Positions 49,596 through 61,680 are shown, numbered from the stretch's first letter. The stretch is DNA of 64,000 nt from Asterias amurensis (GCF_032118995.1 NC_092665.1:7559501-7623500), one strand, 5' to 3'. Notes: generated by a model from the sequence alone, not told the origin. Translations and numbers: made by a program.

Positions 49596-50810
49596 GGGTG
49601 CGTTCGATTAGCTTCCCTGGATCTACCCCGCGGTGCTCACTCGGGTGAGGCCCCGACAAGAGCTAAACGAACCGCTCACCGCTCTCGTAGGCAGGGGCGT
49701 CAATCCGCCTTGAAAGGTGGGGGGGGGGGGGGACACATAACATTTATGGCATGGGGTCCGGGGCCCGCTTTAGGGCCCCGGGAATTTTTTAGTCCGTAGA
49801 TGCTCTCTGGTGCAATCTATGGAGTCTGAGGGGTGATGTTCCCCCCTCTTAGATTTAATGCCTATTTCAAGCTATGATGCACCTATTTTTGCTATCATGG
49901 TTATTGTACCTAAAAAACAACTCAATTATAGCTTCGTAATATCCATTTTGTTTCTGCATTCTAATGCTCAGACGGCAGTTCATCCCTGGTGGGTATTAAA
50001 GATGGAGCCTGCTATAAAGCGGAACGCGAAGCCTTTTACGGCCTTGGGTCCAGGCCTAAGGGCTCGGGAAAATTTTGCATTCTAGATGTTCTGTGGTGCA
50101 ATCTAATTAAGGCCAATAAGAGGCGTACAGAATGTAACAGAACATCTGTAAAATGTGAGCAGCAGCAGAACCTTTTGAGTTAACAGCATCTTCAAGTGCG
50201 GATCTATGAACCTTGTTTTAGGGGGGAAATCTGTGAGAGAGTGAGCACACGAGTATGAAACCTTTACGGCATGGGTCCGGCCCGCCTAAGGGCCCGGGAA
50301 ATTTTTGCATTCTAGATGCTCTGTGGTGCAATCTTTAGGCCAATAAGAGGCTTACAGAATGGAACAGAACATCTGTAAAATGTGAGCAGCAGTAGAACCT
50401 TTTGGGTTGACAGCATCTTCAAATGCGGGTCTTTGAACCAAGTTTTAGCAAGTTTTTGCAATCTAGGGCCAATTTTGAGGGGGACAATTGATATAGTGTC
50501 CCCCACCCTTGAAAAAATTGTGTCATCTTTGCCCACAGGATTAATGCCCATATAGGGACACCGGGTTTCGTCTTACACAGGGCAAAACTTGGGCTTCATG
50601 ATAAAGGTGGTCAAAAAGGTGGGGGGGGACATTGTGTCCCCCACCCTCCAAAAGGTGGGGGGACATGTTCCCCTGTCCCACCCCTGATTGACGCCCATGC
50701 TCGTAGGCGCTGGGGGCTGACCACCTGAACACCCTGGAATGACGTCAAAGCTATTCGAACGCACCGGGGCAGACCGGGGTCGACCCAGGGAAGCTAAACG
50801 AACGCTCCCA
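49596..50810. mobile_element. Family E element, copy 4, split by an hAT-like insertion
   Basis: The left part GGTGCGTTCGATTAGCTTCC to GCTCTCGTAGG and the right part CTCGTAGGCGCTGGGGGC to AAGCTAAACGAACGCTCCC join into an ordinary family E element once the insert at 49692-50699 is removed. Confidence 0.8.
49692..50699. mobile_element. hAT-like non-autonomous transposon with 8-bp target duplication
   Basis: It is flanked on both sides by CTCGTAGG. Terminal inverted repeats: CAGGGGCGTCAATC at the left and, on the opposite strand at the right, CATGGGCGTCAATC. An 8-bp duplication with CA-G termini fits the hAT superfamily. The 1008-bp interior has GGTGGGGGG runs near both ends and an internal duplication (GGGAAAATTTTGCATTCTAGATG-type text near 50068 and 50297). 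No transposase. Confidence 0.8.
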
Positions 50811-50814
50811 ATAG

Positions 50815-51000
50815 TGGGTGCGTTCGAAAAGCTTCCATGGGTCGACCCCGTAGTGCTCACTCGGGTGGACCCCTTGGGATGATAATACCTAACCGAACGA
50901 TCACACTCGCCCTCTCGTGGTGACGGCATGCACCTCAGGTCACCCCAGGTGACCCACTCCACAAGCACGGCACTTGGGCTGACCCGGGAGAGCCCCGTAA
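50815..51000. mobile_element. Family E element, copy 5, right end lost
   Basis: GTGGGTGCGTTCGAAAAGCT, then the usual GTCGACCC body, ending at GAGCCCCGTAAAAGC where the tRNA-like inverted repeat begins. Confidence 0.68.
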
Positions 51001-51004
51001 AAGC

Positions 51005-51076
51005 TTTTAGAGTGGGAATCGAACCAACGACCTCCGGATTAACGTGCCGGCGCTCTTCCAACTGAGCTATCTAGCC
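51005..51076 (-). tRNA. tRNA-like sequence 1 (Asn-type anticodon GTT), 3' end damaged
   Basis: The minus strand reads GGCTAGATAGCTCAGTTGGA, GAGCGCCGGCACGTTAATCC and GGTTCGATTCCCACTCTA, then AAAAGC instead of GTC, so the acceptor stem cannot close. It probably belongs to a tRNA-derived repeat rather than a working tRNA. Confidence 0.4.
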
Positions 51077-51197
51077 CTATAATGGCGGTGTCCCTATTTT
51101 GTCAATATCTTTGTTCAATACCCCCCCCCCCCCCCAATATCTTTGTTCAATACCCCCGAACAAAGATATTGACAAAATAGGGACACCGCCAGTATAG

Positions 51198-51269
51198 GGC
51201 TAGATAGCTTAGTTGGTGGAGCGCCGGCACGTTAATCCGGAGGTCGTTGGTTCGAATCCCACTCTAGTC
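51198..51269 (+). tRNA. tRNA-like sequence 2 (Asn-type anticodon GTT), 72 nt
   Basis: A full cloverleaf can be drawn: acceptor GGCTAGA with TCTAGTC (7 pairs, one G-U), D arm ending GGAGC, anticodon loop ACGTTAA, T arm GTTGG-TTCGAAT-CCCAC. Oddities are C instead of U at position 33, a mismatch at the top of the anticodon stem and one in the T stem. No CCA is encoded, as is normal. It is either a degenerate tRNA or a tRNA-derived SINE head. Confidence 0.45.
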
Positions 51270-51508
51270 AATTCTTTGTTCAACCCCCAAAATCATTTAC
51301 AAATTTACCCAGTCAGTTTCCCTTGTGGTTTATATTGATATCTGAAACAAAAAGTCGCATCCCCTTTAGGTGATCCCCTAGCTGCCGCTTCCCAGGTTGT
51401 ATCGTAATTTGGGTGTGATCTCTGGTTACACGGCAGTTAACGGTTGTATGGCTTCTGACTGGCACCCCGAACAAAAATATTGACAAAATAGGGACACCGC
51501 CAATATAG

Positions 51509-51580
51509 GGCGAGATAGCTCAGTGGGTAGAGCGCCGGCACGGTAATCCGGAGGTCGTTGGTTCGAATCCCACTCTAGTC
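51509..51580 (+). tRNA. tRNA-like sequence 3 (anticodon loop ACGGTAA)
   Basis: The same 72-nt unit with GGCGAGATAGCTCAGTGGGT, an acceptor mismatch (GGCGAGA against TCTAGTC) and GGT in the anticodon position. The same flanks (GGGACACCGCC before, AATTCTTTGTTCAACCCC after) show that it is a repeat family. Confidence 0.4.
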
Positions 51581-51734
51581 AATTCTTTGTTCAACCCCCT
51601 AAATATATTTGTGTTTGTCATTTATATTTGAGGTTTTTGGTCCTTTATATATATTTGCCGTTGATCCTCTATATATTTTGGTGGTCTTCTAGATATTTGT
51701 TTTGATCATTATATTATAGTTATTATTTTGCTCT

Positions 51735-51845
51735 GAAATATAGATTTTCACTAAACATAAACAGTTTGAAGATAATGATAGTTGAAAGCTTCCCTTGAAA
51801 TATTTATTGCTGTGGTGTTGTAGTTTTTGAGAAACTAGTGAAAAA
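51735..51845. mobile_element. Half of a family H element
   Basis: ACAGTTTGAAGATAATGATA, GAAAGCTTCCCTTGAAATAT and GTTGTAGTTTTTGAGAAACT match the left arm of 12883-13220. Confidence 0.55.
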
Positions 51846-53145
51846 AACTGTCAACGTATGACTGGGACCGAGTTGGTTTGGGACCGAGTTGACCGGGTTC
51901 GTTTCAGGCGACGAGCGTGGACGACGAAAATAGAACGCCTGGGATTTGGAATCGGGTGAAGTCGGGGACCATTTGCCTAAACTAATTCAAGTATTTCGCT
52001 TTCTTTTCGGAAATTATACCATGACATACAAAAACTCTGTGGCAGGAATACAAAAGCAGCAATTTTATTATGCTGACCTTTCTGTTGTGGTTGAGTGGGT
52101 CATTTGTATAAAGCTGCTTATAATAAATAGGCAAAACGTTTTGCTTTATAAAAATGCAGAAATTGAGCAGAATAGTGGCTAAATGTTATAGAGCTGCTTA
52201 TAATCAATAGGAAAACATTATGTTTTAAAAAAAAATTGCAGATGAGCAGAATACCTTGATTCACAACTTGTACTTGTATTTGCTGTATTTAGCTGCTTTT
52301 TGTGTTTAAAAAGCTTTAGTTAAGTTTGGTCCTGGGCCAATGGCTTTTGAAGGAAAGAATCGCAGCGCTTACGTAATCATGGAATTGTGCTTATGCTAAG
52401 CGTATTTAACAGCTTAGCAGGGAATGTGTTCTTGAGCGTCACAATTCGCAATAAAAAAATGCTACAGTTGACTAATTGTGCTCAACTTCTGCAAAACTTT
52501 CACTGGGAAAACAACAGTGACTTTAAAATTTGATTTGCATTCGCAGGATAATACCCGTGGTTTACTTACATGCAAAAGTAGGCCGGGGCGACTAGTGTGC
52601 TCTAGTGTTAAAGTCGCGACTACAAATTATTATTTGAGTCGCGACTACTATTTTTCTCTACTCTGTTATAATCGTGCTCAAGCGTTGACTACAAAAATAT
52701 TCCCGACTACCTGTCTGGTGAAACACTGAGTTGTGTTGCTTCTTATTATTCGCAACATATAATATAACGTGCGCTTGCAACACTTTGCGGCACAAGTCTT
52801 TAGAATCCGCAATTTATCTCGACAAGTGTCGATTTCTTCATCAGTTTAGTTTGGATACTTTGCAGTGAGGGAAGATGGTTGCGACAGAAGTCTGCCTAAA
52901 CTTTCAGTCCTTTGGTCGAGGTTCAAATTGATCCTTGTCAAAGTGCACCTGTAAACAAACTGAACAAAAAACATAACCATTAATAAATATGTTTGAAAGA
53001 CTAAAATGTTGTCACAAAAGATTCTGAGAACATGTTTTATCTTTTTTTAAATACAGATCGTTAAAGTTTACCAAATTGTAAGGATTCTCAGGAACACACA
53101 TCAGAAGTTTCACCCAAAGTTTATTTAAAACAAAATGTCTTTATG
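51846..53145. other. Unassigned stretch
   Basis: No supported gene. A possible minus-strand terminal exon (acceptor TTTGTTTACAG at 52947, reading VHFDKDQFEPRPKD then stop) is visible but has no partner. GTCGCGACTACA-type words repeat at 52610-52650. Confidence 0.25.
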
Positions 53146-53146
53146 T

Positions 53147-53410
53147 TTAAAGGAACACGTTGCCTTGGATCGGTTGAGTTGGTCTTTGAAAAGCGTCATG
53201 TAACCGTTTGTTATAAAATCGATATGGTTAGAAAGATGTTGTAAAAGTAGAATACAATGATCTACACAAATACGCCTCGAAGTTGCGTGGTTTTCATTTT
53301 ACCTCGTCGACAAACACACCGACCGTGTTAGTTTGCGACCTAAAATGAAAACCGTGCAATTTTGAGTGATACTTGTGTGGATCATTATATTCAACTTTTA
53401 AAACATCCTT
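53147..53410. mobile_element. Family B element, right end lost
   Basis: TTTAAAGGAACACGTTGCCT, TGAGTTGGTCTTTGAAAAGC and GTAGAATACAATGATC, then the central fold. The copy is cut off at AAAACATCCTT. Confidence 0.68.
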
Positions 53411-53812
53411 CTTTTAAGATCTTACTAATTTACATATAAAATACTTATAAGAAAATTATAAGAATTTTATCCTTCTTTTAAGATCTTACTAATTTACATA
53501 TAAAATAGTTATAAGAAAATTATTAGAATTTTATAAGACTCTGATAAGATTCTTATAAGACTGTTCAATAAAGGTTCTTATTAGATGTTTATAAGATTCT
53601 TATAGGTTCCTTAAAAGTTTCTTGTAAGAGTATTTCTTTGACCAATCACAGCCACATAAAGCATGTAGCCTTGCCTGTAGCGTCACTTTGGGTAAAAATG
53701 ATGAAACCAGGCTTAAACATTTAAAAAGGCTAACAGATATAGGTTAATATCACACTTGATTAATGCTATCAATTGACCATAAAAAAGTGTTTCAAATTTA
53801 CTTTAAAGGCAG

Positions 53813-54179
53813 TGGTAATTACTAAAAAATAATTATTAGCATAAAACCTTTCTTGGTGACGAGAAATGAGGAGCCGTTGATGATATAAACAATTGTGAGA
53901 GCAGCTCCCTCTGAAGTGCCATAGTTTTTGAGAAAGAAGTAATTTTCAATGAATTTGATATCGAGACCTCAGATTTAGAACTTGAGGTCTCGAAATCGAC
54001 CATCGAAACGCACACAACTTTGTGTAACGGCGGTATTTTTTCCTTTCATTATTATCTCCGAAGTTCGATGACCGATTGAGGTCAAATTTTCACAGGTTTG
54101 TTATTTTATGCATATGTTGAGATAAACCAACTGTGGAGGCTAGTCTATGACAATTACCAAAAGTGTCCACTGCCTTTAA
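53813..54179 (-). mobile_element. Family A element, minus orientation
   Basis: TTAAAGGCAGTGGTAATTAC to AAGTGTCCACTGCCTTTAA, with TGACAATTACC before the right end. Confidence 0.72.
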
Positions 54180-55443
54180 TATCACACTCAATTGTTGCTA
54201 ACAATTGACCATCAAAAAAAGTGTTTCAAGTTTACAAGGGACACGCTGGTTGGGTAAGGCAACTTGGTGCATAAAAAGCTTCTTTTTTTTTTTTTTTGAA
54301 ATGCATATGGTAAGAAAGATATTTTATAAGTAGAATATAATGAGCCACAAGAATATGCCTCCAAATCATGTGGTTTACTTTAACTTTGCAAAATTGCATG
54401 TTCAACCATTTTGTGGAGTACAAAATTTGACCCCACAAGCTTGCTAGTCCCGTTAATCGGTTGGCCTTACAGATGAGAACATGGGTCGAATATCAGTAAG
54501 CTGTTAATAAGCAGAAAATACTGCTTTCTTAGACAAACAACTTTGCTAGGAACAAATTACGCAGTGTAAGTAGGGCGTCAGTCACAGCAACTTGACTCAT
54601 GATTTGATTTGGTTTGCTTTATGCTTATCTAACTCATGCATACTATAAAGTCTGATAACTTACTGAGCATGACCTTGCCTCAAGTCACAACAATTGCAAC
54701 TCACAGTAGATGACACTTTCCGTTTAAAAATCGTATTCTGAAATGATTCTTATACACTTCTTACGAGATTCTGAATTGAAAAAAAAACATTCAGAAGTTT
54801 CTCAAAAGATCCTGGTGTATTTCTTTTGAGATCTCACTAATTTACATATTAAATACTTGTAAGAATCACATAAGACTCTGATAAGATTCTTATAAGACTG
54901 GTCAATAGACTCTAATAAGATTCTATAAGACTGCTCAATACAGGGGCTTATAAGATTCCTATAAGTTTCTTATAAGTTTGTTATAGAGTATTTTGTGAGG
55001 GAAGTAAGCCCTGGCCCATTTTTTCATTGACCATACACAGCCACATAAGCATAAAGCCTTGCCTGTAACGTCGTTTTGGGATACATTGATGATGCTATTC
55101 TTGTTGCTATCAATTGACCATAAGAATGAAGTGTTTCAAATTTAATTTAAAGGGACACGTTGCCTGGGATTGGACAGGTTGGTGTTTAAATTGTTTTTAT
55201 TTTTTATAATATGCTTATGTTAAGAAAGATGTTTTAGAAGTAGAATACAATGAGCCACAAGAATATGCCCCAAAATTGTGTGGTTTTTCTTTTACTTCGC
55301 AAAGTAACATAGTCAACCATTTTGTGGAGTATAATATTTGATTAGTTATATACTACTTTCAACACTATGCATTTTATAAACGGTTACAAGTGCTTTTCAT
55401 AAGATCAGTAACATTTTGAAGTTAAATGAGAATGTTGTCTCAC

Positions 55444-55550
55444 CTCTATTTTCTCTATGATTAAATAAATAGCAGGAATGTCAAAACATCCTTTTCCCGT
55501 TGTCTTCTTCCTTCCTAGTAACTCGGTGATGCTGAACATTGAAATGGGAC
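55444..55550 (-). CDS. Possible orphan exon (copy 1 of a duplicated pair)
   Basis: Between acceptor TTACTTTCAG and donor GAG|GTGAGA the minus strand reads PISMFSITELLGRKKTTGKG and CFDIPAIYLIIEKIE without a stop. I recognise no family. The equivalent sequence at 57179-57290 has an in-frame TAG after TTGKGF. Either a relict exon or chance. Confidence 0.25.
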
Positions 55551-57178
55551 CTGAAAGTAACAAAGAAATAATTCCAGTCATTAATAACCCTCTTGTTAGT
55601 GACAATCTGCGGATTTGGTCAATGTCTTTTGGCCAAGAACCGTCATTTGCTCAACTTCAAACATACAACATATCGCTCATGCCACAAAACAACCTTTTAT
55701 CCACCACAGCCAAAGCTCAGTGTGTTCTGAAAAAAGGTGTGTGAAGTTTAATTTTCAAACTTCTGTTTTAGACCATGCATTTTACTGTAAAAAAATTTTT
55801 GGTCATCGTACTTGAAAACGATGAAAGAAAAAAATAGCCTTGTTGGAAAGATTGTGTGCTTTCAGATGACGGAAAATGGCTTCATGCCCCTGAAGCCTTT
55901 GTACTTTGTACAAACTGAACTTTTTGACACAGTATTTAGGCTGGTAACCTTTTTCTGGTAGCACAATTTTGTTGTGCTTAGCTAGTTTTTTTGTGCTTAA
56001 GCAGCTTTATGAAACTTAGCCCAGCACTGTGCATACTGCGAGGATGGAGGACACATTATTTTATAGTTGGCTTTACAGATGAGAACATGGGTCTAATATG
56101 TAAGCCATTATTAAGCAGAAAATACTGCTTTCTTAGACAAACAACTTTACTAGGAAAAAATGCAGTGTAAGTGGGGCGCCAGTGACAGCAACTTGACTTA
56201 TGATTTGATTTGGTTTGCTTTATGCTTATCTAACTCATGCATACTATTAAGTCTGATAACTTACTGAGCATGACCTTGCCTCAATGTCACAACGATTGCA
56301 ACTCACAGTAGATGACACTTTCCGTTTAAAAATCTTATTCTGAAATGATTCTTATACACTTCTTATGAGATTCTGAGGAGAGTAAGAAAAAGACTTTTGG
56401 AAGTTTCTCAAAAGATCCTGGTGTATTTCTCTTGAGATCTCACTAATTTACATATTAAATACTTGTAAGAATCACATAAGACTCTGATAAGATTATTATA
56501 AGACTGCTCAATAGACTCTAATAAGATTCTATAAGGCTGCTCAACACAGGTTCTTATACGACTCCTATAAGTTTCTTATAAGTTTGTTATAGAGTATTTT
56601 GTGAGGGAAGTAAACCCTGGCCCATTTTTTCATTGACCATACACAGCCACATAAGCATAAAGCCTTGCCTGTAGTGTCGTGTTGGGTTACAATGATGATG
56701 GCAAGCATAAAAGTGAATCACGGCAAACAATAATATAGGTTATTATTACATTCTTGTTGCTATCAATTGACCATAGGAATAAAGTGTTTCAAGTTTATTT
56801 TAAAGGGACACGTTGCCTGGGATTGGACTTATTTGGTGTTTAGAAATCGTTTTTTTAATTTTTTGTTTTTATATCATATGCATGTTAAGAAAGATGTTTT
56901 AGAAGTAGAATACAATGAGCCACAAGAATATGGCCCAAAATTGTGTGGTTTTTCTTTTACTTCGCAAGCTAACATGGTCAACCATTTTGTGGAGTATAAA
57001 ATTTGACTCCACAAGCTGGCGTGTCATGTTAGTAGACAACATTAGAAAAACTGTGCAAATGCGGGGCATAATGTGCTTAGTTATATTCTACTTTCAACAC
57101 TATGCATTTTATAAACGGTTACAAGTGCTTTTCATAAGATCAGTACCATTTTGAAGTTAAATGAGAATGTTGTCTCAC

Positions 57179-57290
57179 CTCTATTTTCTCTATGAGCAGA
57201 TTAATAGCAGGAATGTCAAACTAGAATCCTTTTCCCGTTGTCTTCTTCCTATCTATGTAACTGGATATGTTGAACCTTGAAATGTGACCT
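57179..57290 (-). pseudogene. Possible orphan exon copy 2, broken
   Basis: RKKTTGKGF, stop, then FDIPAINLLIEKIE, with the same splice-like borders (TTACTTTCAG and GAG|GTGAGA). The conserved borders in both copies are the main reason to list it. Confidence 0.22.
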
Positions 57291-57644
57291 GAAAGTAAGA
57301 AAGAAACAATACTTCTCATTAAAAACTCGTTAGTGACAAACTGCTGAGTTGGTCAATGTTTTTTTCTTAGTACGTACTGTCATTTGCTTAACCTAAAACA
57401 CACCTCTGCCCACTGTTCTAAACAGGGATCGGCACGGGAAGCCGGGCAGTAGGAGTTTGACTAGGAGAGGCTATTTGAGACGCTGGCCATATAGAATGTT
57501 TCATGGGTGAGAAGTTGCTCAATACTTCACACACATTCCTGGCCGTTCCTAGCCCTTTGACCCCCACGATAAAAGTAACCGCACAACAAATCTGATTAAA
57601 AGATAGTCAAAAACACAACAACATTTAAATTTATTTAGCTGCAC

Positions 57645-58315
57645 AGGGTTAAGCAAAGGGGAATGATCAATTAACCAGCACAATCTACACACAAACACAA
57701 AAATTAAAACATCAAACATAGGTAAAAACTGGTAAAACAAGTAATTGAAAAAAAAAGTTTCTTAAAAAAAAAAAAAAAGCAAGAGATTGCCAGTCTACCT
57801 ACTAACTACTGTAGGTTCTCTTGGTGGATCGAGGGGACTTCTCGCTATTAACGTCGCTAACTCGGAGTGAGTTTTAATTATTTTTCATTACAATCCCATA
57901 TTCTCAAGCGCTCGCATCATAGGGTTTTGTTAGGTAGAGTGCCAGTCTACCTACTACTGCAGAGAAGGTTCTCTAATGGATCCAGTGGACTTCTCGCTCA
58001 GAACGTCACTTCCCTGGAGTGAGTTCTTATTCCTTCAATATATTCCCATAATCGCAAGTATCATAGGGTTTTGTCAGTTAGAGTGCCAGTCTACCTACTA
58101 CCACAGAGTAGGTTCTCTTAGTGGATCGAGTGGACTTCTCGTTCTTAACTTTACAGAGTTAAGATAAGTGGAATGAACAATTAACCGGCACCATCTGTAC
58201 ACAAACACACAAATATTGTTGTTAAGGGAAATTAAAAAAAAGGCAAAAATTTGTTAAAATATGTCATTGAAAAATAAAACCAAGATTCTTTAAAAAAAAC
58301 AAATCCAGAGATTGC
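57645..58315. repeat. Satellite edge with two copies of an A-rich insert
   Basis: AATTAACCAGCACAATCTAC (about 57670) and AATTAACCGGCACCATCTGT (about 58180) start two related A-rich stretches, each ending just before ATTGCCAGTCTACCTACTA. The first satellite monomers lie between them. Confidence 0.6.
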
Positions 58316-61300
58316 CAGTCTACCTACTACCCACTGTAGGTTCTCTTGGTGGATCGAATGGACTTCTCGCTCAGAACGTCACTGCACCGCAGTGAGTTCT
58401 TATTCCTTCAATATATTCCCATATTCACAAGTATCATAGAAACTTCTTAGGTAGAGTGCCAGTCTACCTACTTACGCACCGTAGGTTCTCTTATTGGATC
58501 GATCAGACTCCTCGCTCAGAACGTCACTGCACCGGAGTGAGTTCTTATTCCTTCAATATATTCCCATATTTGTAAGTATCAAAGAAACTTGTTTAGGTAG
58601 AGTGCCAGTCTACCTGCTTCCGCACCATAGGTTCTCTTATTGGATCAATCAGACTTCTCGCTTAGAACGTCACTGCACCGGAGTGAGTTCTTATTCTTTC
58701 AATACAATCCCATATACGCAAGTATCATTGAAACTTTTTACGTAGAGTGCCAGTCTACCTGCTTCCGCACCATAGGTTCTCTTATTGGGTCAATCAGACT
58801 TCTCGCTTAGAACGTCACTGCACCGGAGTGAGTTCTTATTCTCTCAATACAATCCCATATTCGCAAGTATCATAGGAAATTGTTACGTAGAGTGCCAGTC
58901 TACCTACTTCCGCAGAGTAGGTTCTCTTATTGGATCGATCGGACTTCTCGCTCAGAACGTCACAGCACCAGAGTGAGTTCTTATTCCTTCAATACAATCC
59001 CATATTCGCAAGCATCATAGGAAATTGTTACGTAGAGTGCCAGTCTACCTACTTCCGCAGAGTAGGTTCTCTTAGTGGATCGATCGGACTTCTCGCTCAG
59101 AACGTCACTGCACTGGAGTGAGTTCTTATTCCTACAATATATTCCCATATTCGCAAGTATCATAGGGAATTGTTACGTAGAGTGCCAGTCTACCCACTAC
59201 CGCAGAGTAGGTTCTCTTATTGGATCGATCGGACTTCTCGCTCGGAACGTCACTGCACCGGAGTGAGTTCTTATTCCTTCAATATATTCCCATATTCGCA
59301 AGTATCATAGAAACTTGTTAGGTAGAGTGCCAGTCTGCCTACTTCTGCACCATAGGTTCTCTTATTGGATCGATCGGACTTCTCGCTTAGAACGTCACTG
59401 CACCGGAGTGAGTTCTTATTCCTTCAATATATTCCCATATTTGTAAGTATCAAAGAAACTTGTTTAGGTAGAGTGCCAGTCTACCTGCTTCCGCACCATA
59501 GGTTCTCTTATTGGATCGATCAGACTTCTCGCTCAGAACGTCACTGCACCAGAGTGAGTTCTTGTTCCTTCAATACAATCCCATATTCGCACACATTATA
59601 GGGAATTGTTACGTAGAGTGCCAGTCTACCTACTACCGCAGAGTAGGTTCTCTTATTGGATTGATCGGACTTCTCGCTCAGAACGTCACTGCACCGGAGT
59701 GAGTTCTTATTCCTTCAATACAATCCCATATTCGTAAGCATCATAGGAAATTGTTACGTAGAGTGCCAGTGTACCTACTACCGCAGAGTAGGTTCTCTTA
59801 TTGGATCGATCGGACTTCTCGCTTAGAACGTCACTGCACCGGAGTGAGTTCTTGTTCCTTCAATACAATCCCATATTCGCAAGCATCATAGGAAATTGTT
59901 ACGTAGAGTGCCAGTCTACCTACTACCGAAGAGTAAGTTCTCTTATTGGATCGATCAGACTTCTCGCTCAGAACGTCACTGCACCAGAGTGAGTTCTTGT
60001 TCCTTCAATACAATCCCATATTCGCACACATCATAGGAAATTGTTACGTAGAGTGCCAGTCTACCTACTACCGCAGAGTAGGTTCTCTTATTGGATTGAT
60101 CGGACTTCTCGCTCAGAACGTCACTGCACCGGAGTGAGTTCTTATTCCTTTAATACAATCCCATATTCGCAAGCATCATAGGAAATTGTTACGTAGAGTG
60201 CCAGTGTACCTACTACCGCAGAGTAGGTTCTCTTATTGGATCGATCGGACTTCTCGTTCAGAACATCACTGCACCGGAGTGAGTTCTTACTCCTTCAATA
60301 CAATCCCATATTCGCAAGCATTATAGGAAATTGTTACGTAGAGTGCCAGTCTACCTACTACCGCAGAGTAGGTTCTCTTATTGGATCGATCAGACTTCTC
60401 GCTCAGAACGTCACTGCACCGGAGTGAGTTCTTGTTCCTTCAATACAATCCCATATTCGCAAGTATCATAGGGAATTGTTACGTAGAGTGCCAGTCTACC
60501 TACTACCGCAGAGTAGGTTCTCTTATTGGATCGATCGGACTTCTCGCTCAGAACATCACTGCACCGGAGTGAGTTCTTACTCCTTCAATACAATCCCATA
60601 TTCGCAAGCATTATAGGAAATTGTTACGTAGAGTGCCAGTCTACCTACTACCGCAGAGTAGGTTCTCTTATTGGATCGATCGGACTTCTCGCTCAGAACG
60701 TCACTGCACCGGAGTGAGTTCTTGTTCCTTCAATACAATCCCATATTCGCAAGTATCATAGGAAATTGTTACGTAGAGTGCCAGTCTACCTACTACCGCA
60801 GAGTAGGTTCTCTTATTGGATCGATCGGACTTCTCGCTCAGAACGTCACTGCACCGGAGTGAGTTCTTGTTCCTTCAATACAATCCCATATTCGCAAGTA
60901 TCATAGGGAATTGTTACGTAGAGTGCCAGTCTACCTACTACCGCAGAGTAGGTTCTCTTATTGGATCGATCGGACTTCTCGCTCAGAACATCACTGCACC
61001 GGAGTGAGTTCTTATTCCTTCAATACAATCCCATATTCGCAAGCATCATAGGAAATTGTTACGTAGAGTGCCAGTCTACCTACTTCCGCACCGTAGGTTC
61101 TCTTATTGGATCGTGTGGACTTCTTGCTATTAACGTCACTGCACCCGAGTGAGTTGTTATTCTTTCAATATATTCCCATATTCGCAAGTATCATAGAAAC
61201 CTGTTAGGTAGAGTGCCAGTCTACCTACTTCTGCACCGAAGGTTCTCTTATTGGATCGTGTGGACTTCTCGCTATTAATGTCACCGCCTCATAGAGAGTT

Positions 61301-61680
61301 TGTATCCCTTCAATATATTCCCATATTTGCAAGTATCATAGGAATTTGTTACGTAGAGTGCCAGTCTACCTACTACCGCACCGAAGGTTCTCTTATTGGA
61401 TCGTGTGGACTTCTCGCTTAACGTCACCGCCTCATAAAGAGTTTGTATCCCTTCATTATATACCCATATTCACAAGTATCATAGGAATTTGTTGCATAGA
61501 GTGCCAGTCTACCTACTACCGCAGAGTAGGTTCTCTTATTGGATCAATGGACTTCTCGCTTTTAACGTCACTGCCTCATTAAGAGTTTGTATCCCTTCAA
61601 TATATTCCCATATTTGCAAGTATCATAGGATTTTGTTACGTAGAGTGCCAGTCTACAACTACTACCACAGAGTAGGATCG
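57786..61680 (+). repeat. 145-bp satellite array, about 27 monomers
   Basis: The monomer contains GAGTGCCAGTCTACCTACTA, CCGCAGAGTAGGTTCTCTTA, TTGGATCGATCGGACTTCTC, GCTCAGAACGTCACTGCACC and CAATACAATCCCATATTCGC. It repeats every 144-148 bp. Central copies (about 59.6-61.0 kb) are the most alike and the edges are more diverged. Each monomer has a short palindrome, CCTACTACCGCAGAGTAGG. The overlapping 63-codon frames starting MDRSDFS are a by-product. Confidence 0.95.

Larger units (their letters stand above)
51001..51275. repeat. Inverted pair of tRNA-like units around a poly-C spacer
   Basis: Sequence from the tRNA-like unit through GGGACACCGCC and GACAAAATA to TCTTTGTTCAATACCCCC is mirrored on the other side of a run of about 15 C (51121-51135). 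The arms are about 110 bp. Confidence 0.78.
54463..57370. repeat. Diverged tandem duplication, two units of about 1.3 kb offset by about 1.6-1.7 kb
   Basis: ACAGATGAGAACATGGGTC, AGCAGAAAATACTGCTTTCT and ACTCACAGTAGATGACACTT occur at about 54468-54720 and again at 56074-56330. AATGTTGTCTCACCTCTATT and TTTTCCCGTTGTCTTCTTCC occur at about 55430-55510 and 57165-57250. Each unit also carries a diverged family B start (GGGACACGTTGCCTGGGATT) and TTATAAGA-rich text. Confidence 0.75.

Noticed and set aside
50573..51061. 162-codon minus-strand frame
   Set aside because: It spans family E, the hAT-like end and a tRNA-like unit; it is an accident of GC-rich repeat sequence.
52900..52947. Terminal exon with THAP-like HFxxxxFEPRP sequence
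   Set aside because: Only 14 codons with no partner exon; too short to support a family call.
58494..61152. Many 63-codon frames starting MDRSDFSLRTSLH
   Set aside because: Each is one satellite monomer read past its end; the 145-bp period shifts frame each time, so no continuous protein exists.
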